This document shows, piece after piece, positions 9,490 to 18,087 of a DNA stretch of 52,744 nucleotides. A model generated the notes under the pieces. The model was not told where the DNA came from, did no database searches, and saw nothing but the letters and a program-made list of their open reading frames with translations. Origin of the DNA: Gallibacter sp963634825 (GTDB lineage Bacteria > Bacillota > Clostridia > Peptostreptococcales > Anaerovoracaceae); the NCBI GenBank assembly GCA_963634825.1, contig CAVHCP010000007.1, positions 1-52,744 on the forward strand, written 5' to 3'. A program made the position numbers and the translations under genes. Each line of letters starts with the position of its first letter. Within the stretch, counting starts at the first letter, position 1.

Positions 9490-9532
9490 TGTTTTATATT
9501 GTAAAACACTGATTATGGTGGAGGAGTTTATT

Positions 9533-10732
9533 ATGAGCGCGAATTTCCTAGAATTTGAAGTGAAAAGCGAAGGCAAGGCAAAAATTATCGTTGTCGGCGT
9601 AGGCGGCGGTGGTTGCAATGCAGTAAATAGAATGATTGAGGGCAATATCAAGGATGTCAATTTTATAGCTGTAAATACAGATAAACAGGACCTTGATAAA
9701 TCTAAAGCAGAGGCAAAAATACAGATAGGCGAGAAGCTGACAAAGGGGCTTGGTGCAGGAGGCAATCCTGAAGTTGGTCAGAAGTCAGCCGAAGAAAATA
9801 TAGAAGACATTACAAGACATATCAGCGGTGCAGACATGGTATTTGTAACTGCCGGTATGGGCGGAGGTACAGGCACAGGTGCGGCACCGATAGTAGCAAA
9901 GGTTGCAAAAGATATGGGCATCCTTACAGTAGGTGTTGTAACTAAGCCGTTTACATTTGAAGGCAGACGAAGGAGCGAGCACGCAGAGCTTGGTATCAAA
10001 TTTTTAAAGAAATTTGTGGATTCAATAGTGATTGTTCCAAACGATAAATTATTAGATATTGCAGAGCCTAACACTTCAATGGTAGAGGCACTTAAGATTG
10101 CAGATGAGATTTTAAAGCACGGAGTACAGTCAATCACAGAGCTCATCAGCGATAACAGCTTGATCAATGCAGACTTTGCGGACGTGCAGACAGTTATGCG
10201 TGACAAGGGCATCGCACATATGGGTATCGGTGTTGGCAAGGGCGAAAACAAAGTCCAGGATGCTATTAAGAATGCAGTCGAAAGTCCACTTCTCGAAACT
10301 ACTGTTGCAGGTGCAAAAGCGATACTTCTAAATATCTCGGGCGGATATGATATGGGTATGCTTGATGTAAATGATGCGGCAACGCAGATACAGGCAGTTG
10401 CCGACAAGGATGCTATCATCATATTTGGTACATCTGTAAAAGAAGAACTTCAGGATGAGATGCAAGTTACGGTAATAGCAACAGGTTTTGAAAATAAACC
10501 GGGCAACTATTCGGAAAAGTATGTCGATGGAGAGCTCAACATCCCGCAGTTTATCAAGAAGTCAGACTATTTAGGAGCGCATAGCGAAGGCGAGCAAGAA
10601 GACGGCTACGAAAGAAGCAAGGATACTTTTACAGACGGTACGCCAAAGAAGGAAACGCTAAGTGACATATTGAGAAACTTAGAATCGGATACGGATCCAT
10701 CAAGGGTCGACACACCGTCATTCCTTAAATAA
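9533..10732 (+). CDS. ftsZ: cell division protein FtsZ
   Basis: Tubulin-like GTPase that forms the division ring. Starting at ATG 9533 (GGTGGAGGAG 7 bases upstream, better than the ATG at 9515, which overlaps that site), the product is 399 aa. It shows the N-terminal nucleotide-binding GVGGGGCNAVNRM, the tubulin signature GGGTGTGAAP, the T7-loop region NADFADVQ and a C-terminal linker ending in the FtsA/SepF/ZapA-binding tail VDTPSFLK. It has its own promoter and terminator and stands outside any dcw cluster (no ftsA, ftsQ or mur genes here). The ZapA gene, encoding an FtsZ-ring partner, is 4.4 kb downstream. Confidence 0.97.
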   Translation: MSANFLEFEVKSEGKAKIIVVGVGGGGCNAVNRMIEGNIKDVNFIAVNTDKQDLDKSKAEAKIQIGEKLTKGLGAGGNPEVGQKSAEENIEDITRHISGADMVFVTAGMGGGTGTGAAPIVAKVAKDMGILTVGVVTKPFTFEGRRRSEHAELGIKFLKKFVDSIVIVPNDKLLDIAEPNTSMVEALKIADEILKHGVQSITELISDNSLINADFADVQTVMRDKGIAHMGIGVGKGENKVQDAIKNAVESPLLETTVAGAKAILLNISGGYDMGMLDVNDAATQIQAVADKDAIIIFGTSVKEELQDEMQVTVIATGFENKPGNYSEKYVDGELNIPQFIKKSDYLGAHSEGEQEDGYERSKDTFTDGTPKKETLSDILRNLESDTDPSRVDTPSFLK

Positions 10733-10746
10733 AAAAACAAACTTTT

Positions 10747-10769
10747 AAAGCCGGTTTATCCGGCTTTTA
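10747..10769 (+). terminator. rho-independent terminator after ftsZ
   Basis: Stem AAAGCCGG (10747-10754) and CCGGCTTT (10760-10767), loop TTTAT, with a short T-run. It begins 15 bases after the ftsZ stop. Confidence 0.8.
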
Positions 10770-10832
10770 TTGGTTATTAAATTATAAGCATAAAACAGAT
10801 TTATATTGAAACTTACGGCACAGAGGATAAAA

Positions 10833-11633
10833 ATGCAAGTTATCACATCAAAGGAAAACAAGATATATAAAAAGTGCAAGGCGCTCGCGATGAAAAAATA
10901 TCGTGATGAGCTATCTTGTTATATTGTCGAAGGCAAAAAAACCGTAAGGGAAGCCTGTGATGCGGGACTTGCAGAGACTGTTATCGTCAGTGAGACTTAT
11001 GCCAAGGAATGCGAAATTTTCTTTGAACAGACAGTTATATTGTCGGATGCGCTTTTTCAGAAGCTTGCGCAAACGGTTACAAGTCAGGGTATTCTCGCGA
11101 TAGCATCCAAAAAAGCCTATAATGAGGAAGCCTTTACAAACGCCATTATGGCGCAAGAGGGGGAGGCAAGCAATGTTGTTGTGCTCGACAAATTACAAGA
11201 TCCGGGCAACATCGGGACGATCATCAGGACAGCTGATGCGGCAGGTTTTGGCGGACTTGTAGCTATAAAGGGTACCGGCGACATATTTTCCCCGAAAGTG
11301 ATACGTGCCTGTGCAGGTTCGATATTTAGACTTCCGATATTTTTTGCAAAAAGCGAAAAGGAAGCGATAAGCATTTTGCGAAAAGCAAATAAAAAAATAG
11401 TAACGACAGCTTTAGATACGGACAAGTATTACTTTGATGAGGACTTGAGCAATAATACGGCTTTGGTTTTCGGGAATGAGGGAAATGGTATAAGCCGGGA
11501 AATGCGGGCATATTCGGACATATGTATAAAAATCCCTATGAATAAAAAAGTAGATTCGCTAAATGTGGCAGTAGCCGCAGGTATACTTATATATCAAACA
11601 AAAGCATATCAAATGAAAGGGCGTGTGAAATAA
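10833..11633 (+). CDS. TrmH/SpoU family RNA 2'-O-methyltransferase
   Basis: SPOUT-class methyltransferase acting on rRNA or tRNA with S-adenosylmethionine. The N-terminal substrate-binding domain (about 1-95) contains the L30e-like KYRDELSCYIVEGKK segment. The catalytic domain has motif 1 LDKLQDPGNIGTIIRTADAAG, motif 2 LVFGNEGNGIS and motif 3 IPMNKKVDSLNVAVAAGI, which form the trefoil knot. The frame opens at TTG 10806, but ATG 10833 has AGAGGA 5 bases upstream and gives 266 aa. Placement immediately before pheS matches the ysgA-pheS-pheT order of Bacillus, so this is probably the YsgA-like member. The modified nucleotide cannot be stated. Confidence 0.9.
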   Translation: MQVITSKENKIYKKCKALAMKKYRDELSCYIVEGKKTVREACDAGLAETVIVSETYAKECEIFFEQTVILSDALFQKLAQTVTSQGILAIASKKAYNEEAFTNAIMAQEGEASNVVVLDKLQDPGNIGTIIRTADAAGFGGLVAIKGTGDIFSPKVIRACAGSIFRLPIFFAKSEKEAISILRKANKKIVTTALDTDKYYFDEDLSNNTALVFGNEGNGISREMRAYSDICIKIPMNKKVDSLNVAVAAGILIYQTKAYQMKGRVK

Positions 11634-11634
11634 G

Positions 11635-12657
11635 ATGCAAAAGAAATTAAACGAAATTTTAGAAAATGCAAAAAAGGCGACAAAGGAAGCGTCGTCTTTA
11701 AGTGCGATGAATGAATATAGAGTGAAATATCTCGGAAAAAAGGGAGAGATAACAGCCATCATGAAAAATATGGGCAAGCTTTCTCCGGAAGAAAAAAAGG
11801 AACTCGGCAAGGTTGCAAATAAGGTAAGAGGCGAGGTTGAGGAGCTTATCAATTCAAAAATGGAGGAGCTCAAGGAAAAAGAAAAAAATCTCAGACTCAA
11901 GATGGAAAAGATAGATGTGACAGAGCCGGGCAAAAAGGCGCATGTGGGAGTTAGACATCCTATAACCCGAACTATAAATGAGATAGTTTCAATATTTGAA
12001 ACTTTGGGATATTCGGTATTTGAGGGACCTGATATCGATACTGTATTTAACACATTTGACGCACTTAATTCACCGGACGATCATCCGGCAAGAGATATGT
12101 CGGATACATTTTATATCAACGAGGATGTGGTGCTAAGACCGCATACATCTTCGGCAGAGGTCAGAGCCGAAAAAGCCCTTGAGCTTCCATATAAGATAGT
12201 TATACCGGGCAGATGTTACAGATGTGACACGCCTGATGCTACACATTCGCATACATTCCATCAGGTAGAGATGATGGTTGTGGGCGAGGGTGTATCGTTG
12301 TCAGATTTAAAGGGCTCACTTGATTATATGGCAAAAGAGCTGTTTGGACCTGATACAAAGACTAAGTTTAGACCTCATCACTTCCCATTTACAGAGCCAA
12401 GCGCCGAAATGGATGTATCTTGCTTTAATTGCGGAGGCAAGGGCTGTAATGTTTGTAAGGGAAGCGGTTGGATTGAAATTCTCGGTTGCGGAGTTACACA
12501 TCCGCATGTACACCAAGCAGGAGGTATAGATACCGAAAAGTACACAGGCTTTGCTGTTGGTATGGGTGTAGAGAGAATAGCGATGCTGAAGTATGGTATA
12601 GAAGATATCAGACTTCTATTTGAAAACGACATGAGATTTATCGATCAGTTCAAGTAG
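11635..12657 (+). CDS. pheS: phenylalanyl-tRNA synthetase alpha subunit
   Basis: Catalytic subunit of the alpha2-beta2 PheRS. The 340-aa protein has an N-terminal coiled coil (about 1-90) that contacts the tRNA, then the class II core: motif 1 around HPITRTINEIVSIFETLG, motif 2 with RPHTSSAEVR and the Phe-binding FHQVEMMVV segment, and motif 3 GVERIAMLKYGI near the C-terminus. An internal cysteine cluster, CFNCGGKGCNVCKGSG, occurs just before motif 3; it resembles a zinc-knuckle insertion seen in clostridial PheS. The ATG is one base after the methyltransferase stop, with only a weak ribosome binding site, suggesting coupling. pheT follows 14 bases later. Confidence 0.97.
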   Translation: MQKKLNEILENAKKATKEASSLSAMNEYRVKYLGKKGEITAIMKNMGKLSPEEKKELGKVANKVRGEVEELINSKMEELKEKEKNLRLKMEKIDVTEPGKKAHVGVRHPITRTINEIVSIFETLGYSVFEGPDIDTVFNTFDALNSPDDHPARDMSDTFYINEDVVLRPHTSSAEVRAEKALELPYKIVIPGRCYRCDTPDATHSHTFHQVEMMVVGEGVSLSDLKGSLDYMAKELFGPDTKTKFRPHHFPFTEPSAEMDVSCFNCGGKGCNVCKGSGWIEILGCGVTHPHVHQAGGIDTEKYTGFAVGMGVERIAMLKYGIEDIRLLFENDMRFIDQFK

Positions 12658-12671
12658 AGGAGGTTTTAAAT

Positions 12672-15125
12672 ATGTTAGTTTCACTTAAATGGTTAAAAGA
12701 TTATGTAGATTTAGGCGATATTTCGGCTAAAGAATTTTGCGATAAAATGATAATGACAGGCTCAAATCTCGAAACATGCACGGAGCTTGCATGCGGTATC
12801 GAGGGTGTTAAGCTTGGGCAGATTAAGAAAATAGAAAAGCATCCGAATGCGGATAAGCTCGTAATATGCACTGTAGATCTTGGAGCAGGCAAAGAAGCGA
12901 CTATCGTTACAGGTGCGCCAAATGTATTTGAGGGAGCATTTGTACCGGTTGCTGTTGACGGAGCTAAGATCCCGGGACCTATTCACGGACAGCCAAAGGT
13001 AGAAGGCGGAGTTACCATTACAAAAGGTGAGCTTAGAGGCGTTTTATCGGAGGGGATGCTTTGCTCGGCACAAGAGCTTGGATATGATGACAGGGTTGTA
13101 CCGATAGCTTCTAAGGACGGTATTTGGATTTTGGAGGGCGATTTTACAGATAAGCTTGGTTGTGACTTCAAAGAGGCGCTTGACCTTGCAGACTATGAGA
13201 TCGACTTTGAGATTACACCAAACAGACCTGATTGTCTTTCTATGATAGGTATGGCAAGAGAAGCAGCTGCGACATTTGGTAAGACATTAAAATATCCTGA
13301 CACAAGCAGCAAGGCGATACACGAGTCGGCAAAAGACTATATCAAGGTCGATGTGAATTCGGATTTTTGCAAGAGATATACAGCAAGAGTGGTAAAGGAT
13401 GTAAAGATAGAGCAGTCGCCATGGTGGATGCAAAAGAGACTTATGGCAGCGGGCATGAGACCGATAAATAATATGGTTGACATTACAAACTTCGTAATGC
13501 TCGAGTATGGCCAGCCGCTTCACGCTTTTGATATAACAAGCATAGAAGGCGCACATATCATAGTAGATACTGCAAAGGAAGGCGAACTGTTCACAACTCT
13601 TGACGGCGAGCAGAGGGAACTTGATGAGCAGATGCTTATGATAAGAGATGAGAAAAAGCCGATAGGTATCGCAGGTGTAATGGGCGGACTTAACTCTGAA
13701 ATCACAGAAGAGACAAATACTGTAGTCATAGAGTCAGCTTGCTTTGAGAGAGCAAATGTAAGGCAGACTTCAAAAAAATTGGGACTTAGAACCGAAGCGT
13801 CGGGCAGATACGAAAAGGGTATTGACCCTAACTTGTGCGAGGATGCGGCAGATAGAGTATGCCATTTGATCGAGCTTCTTGGCTGCGGTAAGATTTTAAA
13901 GGGTTCTGTTGATATCTATAAAAATCCCGAAAAAGCGCCAAGCGTAAAAGCAAGAGTCAGCCGTATAAATAAGGTTATAGGCATAGACATTTCAAGAGAA
14001 GAGATGAAAGGATATCTTGAGAGTCTTGAAATGAAAGTTTCGGGCATGGGCGATGAGCTGATCGTAACTCCTCCTACAATAAGAAGAGATATTTTAGAGG
14101 AAGTAGATATCATAGAAGAAGTTGCCCGTATGTATGGATATGACAATGTGCCTTTGACTTTCCCAATGATTTTGACAAAGGCCGAAGAATCAAAGAGCTG
14201 GAAGCTTCGCAATATCATAAGGGATGTTCTCTGCGCACTTGGGGCAAATGAGGTCCAGACATTTTCATTCATAAATGATAAGATACTCGATGATGCGGGA
14301 GTGCCAAAGGACTCATGGGAAAGAAATCTTATCAAGATTATAAATCCTCTTGGCGAAGATACTGCCGCAATGAGAACTATTCTGACACCGGGTATGCTCG
14401 AGGTTATGGGCAGAAATTATGCACGAAATATAGAAGATATGAGAGCTTATGAGATAGGCATTACATACATGAAGGATTTGTTTGACGAGAAGGCATTGCC
14501 GGACGAATCATTTAATCTTTCGATAGGACTTTATGGCGAGGGCGAGGATTTCTTTACACTAAAGGGAATAGTTGAGGAACTTCTAAATGTGCTCGGCATC
14601 AAAAATGTAAGCTTTGTAGCCGAATCAGAATACGGCATATATCATCCGGGCAGATGTGCGAGGATACTCATAGATGTTGAGGGCGAAAATGAACCTGTCG
14701 AGCTTGGTATTATGGGCGAGGTACATCCTGATGTAGCAGAAAACTTTGGTATAGGCACAAGAGGATACTGCTGCGAGCTTATGTTTAACCTACTTGAAGA
14801 ATTTGCTTCAAATGAAATAAATTATAAACCGCTTCCGAAATTCCCGGCAACATCAAGAGATGTAGCTTTGATTGTTAAGGAAAATGTGCTTGTAGGTGAT
14901 ATTATAAAGGCAGTCGAAAATGCAGAGCACGAAATACTCGAAAGCGTCAAGCTGTTTGATATATACAGAGGCGAACAGGTAGAGAGTGGCAAGAAGAGTA
15001 TAGCGCTTTCGCTTAAATATCGCAGCAAGGACAAGACCTTGACAGATAAGGAAGCCGATGAGGTTCACGAAAAGATAGTAGAGCTCTTAAAGGAAAAATT
15101 CGACGCTATCTTAAGAGAAATGTAG
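12672..15125 (+). CDS. pheT: phenylalanyl-tRNA synthetase beta subunit
   Basis: Editing and tRNA-binding subunit of PheRS. The 817-aa length is normal. Order of domains: N-terminal B1, EMAPII-like tRNA-binding domain (about 40-150, with EKHPNADKLVICTVDLG), B3/B4 editing domain (about 205-400, RPINNMVDITNFVM and GVMGGLNSEI), B5 (about 405-475), the inactive catalytic-like core, and the C-terminal FDX-ACB anticodon-binding domain (from about 722, PKFPATSRDVALIV). A strong AGAGGAGG lies before ATG 12672. It forms the pheST operon with the upstream gene. Confidence 0.97.
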   Translation: MLVSLKWLKDYVDLGDISAKEFCDKMIMTGSNLETCTELACGIEGVKLGQIKKIEKHPNADKLVICTVDLGAGKEATIVTGAPNVFEGAFVPVAVDGAKIPGPIHGQPKVEGGVTITKGELRGVLSEGMLCSAQELGYDDRVVPIASKDGIWILEGDFTDKLGCDFKEALDLADYEIDFEITPNRPDCLSMIGMAREAAATFGKTLKYPDTSSKAIHESAKDYIKVDVNSDFCKRYTARVVKDVKIEQSPWWMQKRLMAAGMRPINNMVDITNFVMLEYGQPLHAFDITSIEGAHIIVDTAKEGELFTTLDGEQRELDEQMLMIRDEKKPIGIAGVMGGLNSEITEETNTVVIESACFERANVRQTSKKLGLRTEASGRYEKGIDPNLCEDAADRVCHLIELLGCGKILKGSVDIYKNPEKAPSVKARVSRINKVIGIDISREEMKGYLESLEMKVSGMGDELIVTPPTIRRDILEEVDIIEEVARMYGYDNVPLTFPMILTKAEESKSWKLRNIIRDVLCALGANEVQTFSFINDKILDDAGVPKDSWERNLIKIINPLGEDTAAMRTILTPGMLEVMGRNYARNIEDMRAYEIGITYMKDLFDEKALPDESFNLSIGLYGEGEDFFTLKGIVEELLNVLGIKNVSFVAESEYGIYHPGRCARILIDVEGENEPVELGIMGEVHPDVAENFGIGTRGYCCELMFNLLEEFASNEINYKPLPKFPATSRDVALIVKENVLVGDIIKAVENAEHEILESVKLFDIYRGEQVESGKKSIALSLKYRSKDKTLTDKEADEVHEKIVELLKEKFDAILREM

Positions 15126-15134
15126 GAGGATAAA

Positions 15135-15692
15135 ATGAGCAACAGAGTAACGGTAAATATCTACGGGCAGGAATATACTATTGCAGGAGATACAACGCAG
15201 GATAAGATGATACAGGTTGCAACATGGGTAGATAATAAAATGCGCGAAATAGACGAGGCGGTAGGCAACTCCTTGCCGTCAACATCGCTTGCCGTATTAT
15301 CTGCAGTAAATATAGCCAACGAATATTTTGCCGTAAAGGACGAGCTTGAGGAAAACAAAAAGATAACTGAACAGCTCGAGGGAGATACTCAGCACTACAT
15401 ACAGCTTTGGGATGAGGCAAAGAAAAACTTTATTGAATATAAAGAAGAAAATGCGGCTATCCAAAAGCAAAAGGAACAGCTTACTACGAAGCTTGCGGCA
15501 AAGGAAAAGGAAGTCGAAAAGGTGATGCAGGCACAAAGCTCTATCCAGGAGGAAATCGAGAAAAAAGTCAGAGTCAGACTTGACGAGGAAAAGAAAAAAT
15601 ATAAGGACCTCGAAAACAATTTCTTTGATCTCCAGATGGAAAATATAAGGATAAAAAGCGAGCTCGAAAAGCTGAGAGGTAAAATGAGATAG
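15135..15692 (+). CDS. zapA: cell division protein ZapA with long coiled coil
   Basis: FtsZ-ring-associated protein that cross-links FtsZ filaments. Residues 1-75 match the ZapA globular domain (RVTVNIYGQEYTIAGD and MIQVATWVDNKMREI). The rest (about 75-185) is a continuous charged coiled coil rich in E and K, making the protein about twice the usual ZapA size (85-110 aa); long ZapA forms of this kind are seen in clostridia. AGGAGG lies before ATG 15135. Its stop abuts the mutS2 ATG with no gap. The pheT-zapA-mutS2 order is conserved in Firmicutes. Confidence 0.88.
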   Translation: MSNRVTVNIYGQEYTIAGDTTQDKMIQVATWVDNKMREIDEAVGNSLPSTSLAVLSAVNIANEYFAVKDELEENKKITEQLEGDTQHYIQLWDEAKKNFIEYKEENAAIQKQKEQLTTKLAAKEKEVEKVMQAQSSIQEEIEKKVRVRLDEEKKKYKDLENNFFDLQMENIRIKSELEKLRGKMR

Positions 15693-18071
15693 ATGAACGA
15701 AAAGACGCTTAAGGTTTTGGAATACAACAAAATAATAGAGCTTCTTTCAATGCAGGCAGGCTCTGAGATGACAAGAAAAGTTATCTCAGAGCTTAAGCCG
15801 TCTTGTGAGAAAAGGAGCATAATGCGAGCTCTTGAGGAAACAGACGAGGCTGTCAGGCTTATTTCATACAAGGGGGCCCTTCCGCTTGGCAACTTTTATG
15901 ATGTCACAAATGAGCTCGTGCTTGCAAAAAAAGGTGCGACTCTTACTATAAAGCAATTGCTTTATATCCTCTATAATCTTAAGATTGTGGCTGATGTCAA
16001 AAGCTTTATGAAGGGAGAACTGCCGAGTCTGCCAATTTTAGAGGGAAAAGCACTGTGCCTTGAAACCTTCGAGCAACTATATCGAGATCTTGATCGTGCA
16101 ATAGAAAATGAGGATACGCTTTCCGATAATGCTTCAAGTGAGCTAAAGACAATTAGGCGAGATATCCAAAGACAAAATGATGCGATAAAAAACAGAATAA
16201 ATCAGATGATCAGTCGCAAGGAAAACGACGGTATGTTGCAGGACAGCATCGTTACTGTCAGAGACGGCAGATATGTTATACCCGTAAAGCAGGAATACAG
16301 AGCGAAATTTCCGGGGATCATCCACGACAGAAGCGCAAGCGGTGCTACGCTTTTTATAGAACCGCAAGCGATTGTAAATATGAATAACGAGCTCAGAGAG
16401 CTTGAGATAGCACAAAAGGCGGAGGAGACGAGGATACTTGCGGACTTTTCGGCACGGATAGGCGAAAGTGCGCAGATTTTAAAAAACAACTTAGAAATTT
16501 TGCTTGACCTTGATTTTTTTATGGCAAAGGGCAAGCTTGCAACTATCCAAAAGGCAGAAAAACCAACGATATCAAATGATAAGACATTGCATTTAAAAAA
16601 AGCGCGCCATCCGCTTATAGAAATAAAGGACGCTGTACCGATAGATATATTGCTCGGTGGCGAGTATAATGCGCTTATAGTAACAGGCCCTAATACGGGA
16701 GGCAAAACAGTAACGCTAAAGACAGCCGGCCTTTTGAGTCTTATGGCACAGAGCGGACTGCATATACCTGCGGCAGAGGGCAGTAAAATCCCTATATATA
16801 AAGAAATATTTGCCGACATCGGTGATGAGCAAAGCATCGAGCAAAGTCTTTCGACATTTTCATCGCATATGAAAAACATAGTGAAGATAGTTTCGGAAGC
16901 GACATCAGATACACTGGTGCTATTAGATGAGCTTGGCGCAGGTACTGACCCAACAGAGGGAGCGGCGCTTGCGATTGCCGTACTCGAAACGCTAAAAGAG
17001 TGTGGAACTTATATAATGGCTACTACGCATTATACGGAGCTAAAAAAGTATGCGCTTCAGACAAAGGGAGTCGAAAATGCGTCGATGCAATTCGATGTGG
17101 AGACTCTCAGGCCGACATATAAAATGATGATAGGTATTCCGGGCAAATCAAATGCGTTTGAAATATCCAAAAAGCTTGGTCTGCGTGAGGACATCATAGA
17201 GCATGCAAGGAAGCTACTTGACGGAGGAGATATAGCATTTGAAGAGGTGCTTTCCGCGATAGAAAATGACAAAAGGAGAGCAGAGGAAGAGCGTGACGAA
17301 GCTATCATGCTAAATATCAGCATCCAAAAGAAGAAGGAAGAGCTCGACAGGCGGGAAGAAAAGCTAAAAAAAGAGCAGGAAAAAATCTTGAATACCGCAA
17401 AGAGCGAAGCAAGACAAATGATAAAGGAAGCAAAGGACCTTACAAGAAAGGTTCAAAATGAGCTTCGTGACATAGATAAGATAAATATTATAAGCGAGCG
17501 AAATAAAAGGCTTGAGACGGCGAAGAAAAATGTCAAGGATGCCGCAGGCAGATATAAGGAGACGATACATATTGAAGAAAATGATGAGCCGATATCGCTT
17601 GGGGATATAAAAATCGGCGACAGGGTCAAGGTGCTCAGCCTCGGACAAAATGGCGAGGTTATAGGACTTCCAGATAGCAAAGGACAGGTAACTGTGCAAG
17701 TCGGTATCATCAAGATGAAGTGCGAGGCAAGCGGTCTAAAGCTTATCGTAGACGGCAGGAAAAGAAAAAAAACAAAGCCGAGCGGCAAAAGTACATATGC
17801 TAATCTATATAAATCAAAATCTTCATTTATCTCGCCAACGATAAATGTGCAAGGACAAAATTTAGATGAAGCGCTTGCGAATGTTTCAAAATATATAGAT
17901 GATGCGCTTATGGCACACCTCGAGGAGATTACAATAATACACGGAAGAGGTGAGGGCATTTTGAGAAAGGGTATTTCCGATATGCTAAAAAAGCATCCGC
18001 AGGTTGATAAATTCCGAAAGGGCGAATATTATGAGGGTGCGGACGGAGTTACAATCGTCACATTAAAATAG
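15693..18071 (+). CDS. mutS2: MutS2 family protein (Smr-domain)
   Basis: MutS2 proteins suppress recombination and act in ribosome collision rescue in Bacillus. The 792-aa protein has the lever/clamp helices, a MutS-type ATPase with Walker A GPNTGGKT, Walker B LVLLDELGAGTDP and ATTHYTELK, a long coiled coil (about 510-630), a KOW-like segment (IKIGDRVKVLSLGQNGEVIG) and a C-terminal Smr domain (about 715-792) with IIHGRGEGILRKGI. The Smr LDxRG motif, reported as important for nuclease activity, reads INVQGQ here, so activity may be altered. The start is the base after the zapA stop, so translation is coupled. Confidence 0.95.
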   Translation: MNEKTLKVLEYNKIIELLSMQAGSEMTRKVISELKPSCEKRSIMRALEETDEAVRLISYKGALPLGNFYDVTNELVLAKKGATLTIKQLLYILYNLKIVADVKSFMKGELPSLPILEGKALCLETFEQLYRDLDRAIENEDTLSDNASSELKTIRRDIQRQNDAIKNRINQMISRKENDGMLQDSIVTVRDGRYVIPVKQEYRAKFPGIIHDRSASGATLFIEPQAIVNMNNELRELEIAQKAEETRILADFSARIGESAQILKNNLEILLDLDFFMAKGKLATIQKAEKPTISNDKTLHLKKARHPLIEIKDAVPIDILLGGEYNALIVTGPNTGGKTVTLKTAGLLSLMAQSGLHIPAAEGSKIPIYKEIFADIGDEQSIEQSLSTFSSHMKNIVKIVSEATSDTLVLLDELGAGTDPTEGAALAIAVLETLKECGTYIMATTHYTELKKYALQTKGVENASMQFDVETLRPTYKMMIGIPGKSNAFEISKKLGLREDIIEHARKLLDGGDIAFEEVLSAIENDKRRAEEERDEAIMLNISIQKKKEELDRREEKLKKEQEKILNTAKSEARQMIKEAKDLTRKVQNELRDIDKINIISERNKRLETAKKNVKDAAGRYKETIHIEENDEPISLGDIKIGDRVKVLSLGQNGEVIGLPDSKGQVTVQVGIIKMKCEASGLKLIVDGRKRKKTKPSGKSTYANLYKSKSSFISPTINVQGQNLDEALANVSKYIDDALMAHLEEITIIHGRGEGILRKGISDMLKKHPQVDKFRKGEYYEGADGVTIVTLK

Positions 18072-18087
18072 AAAAAGGAGAAAATAA

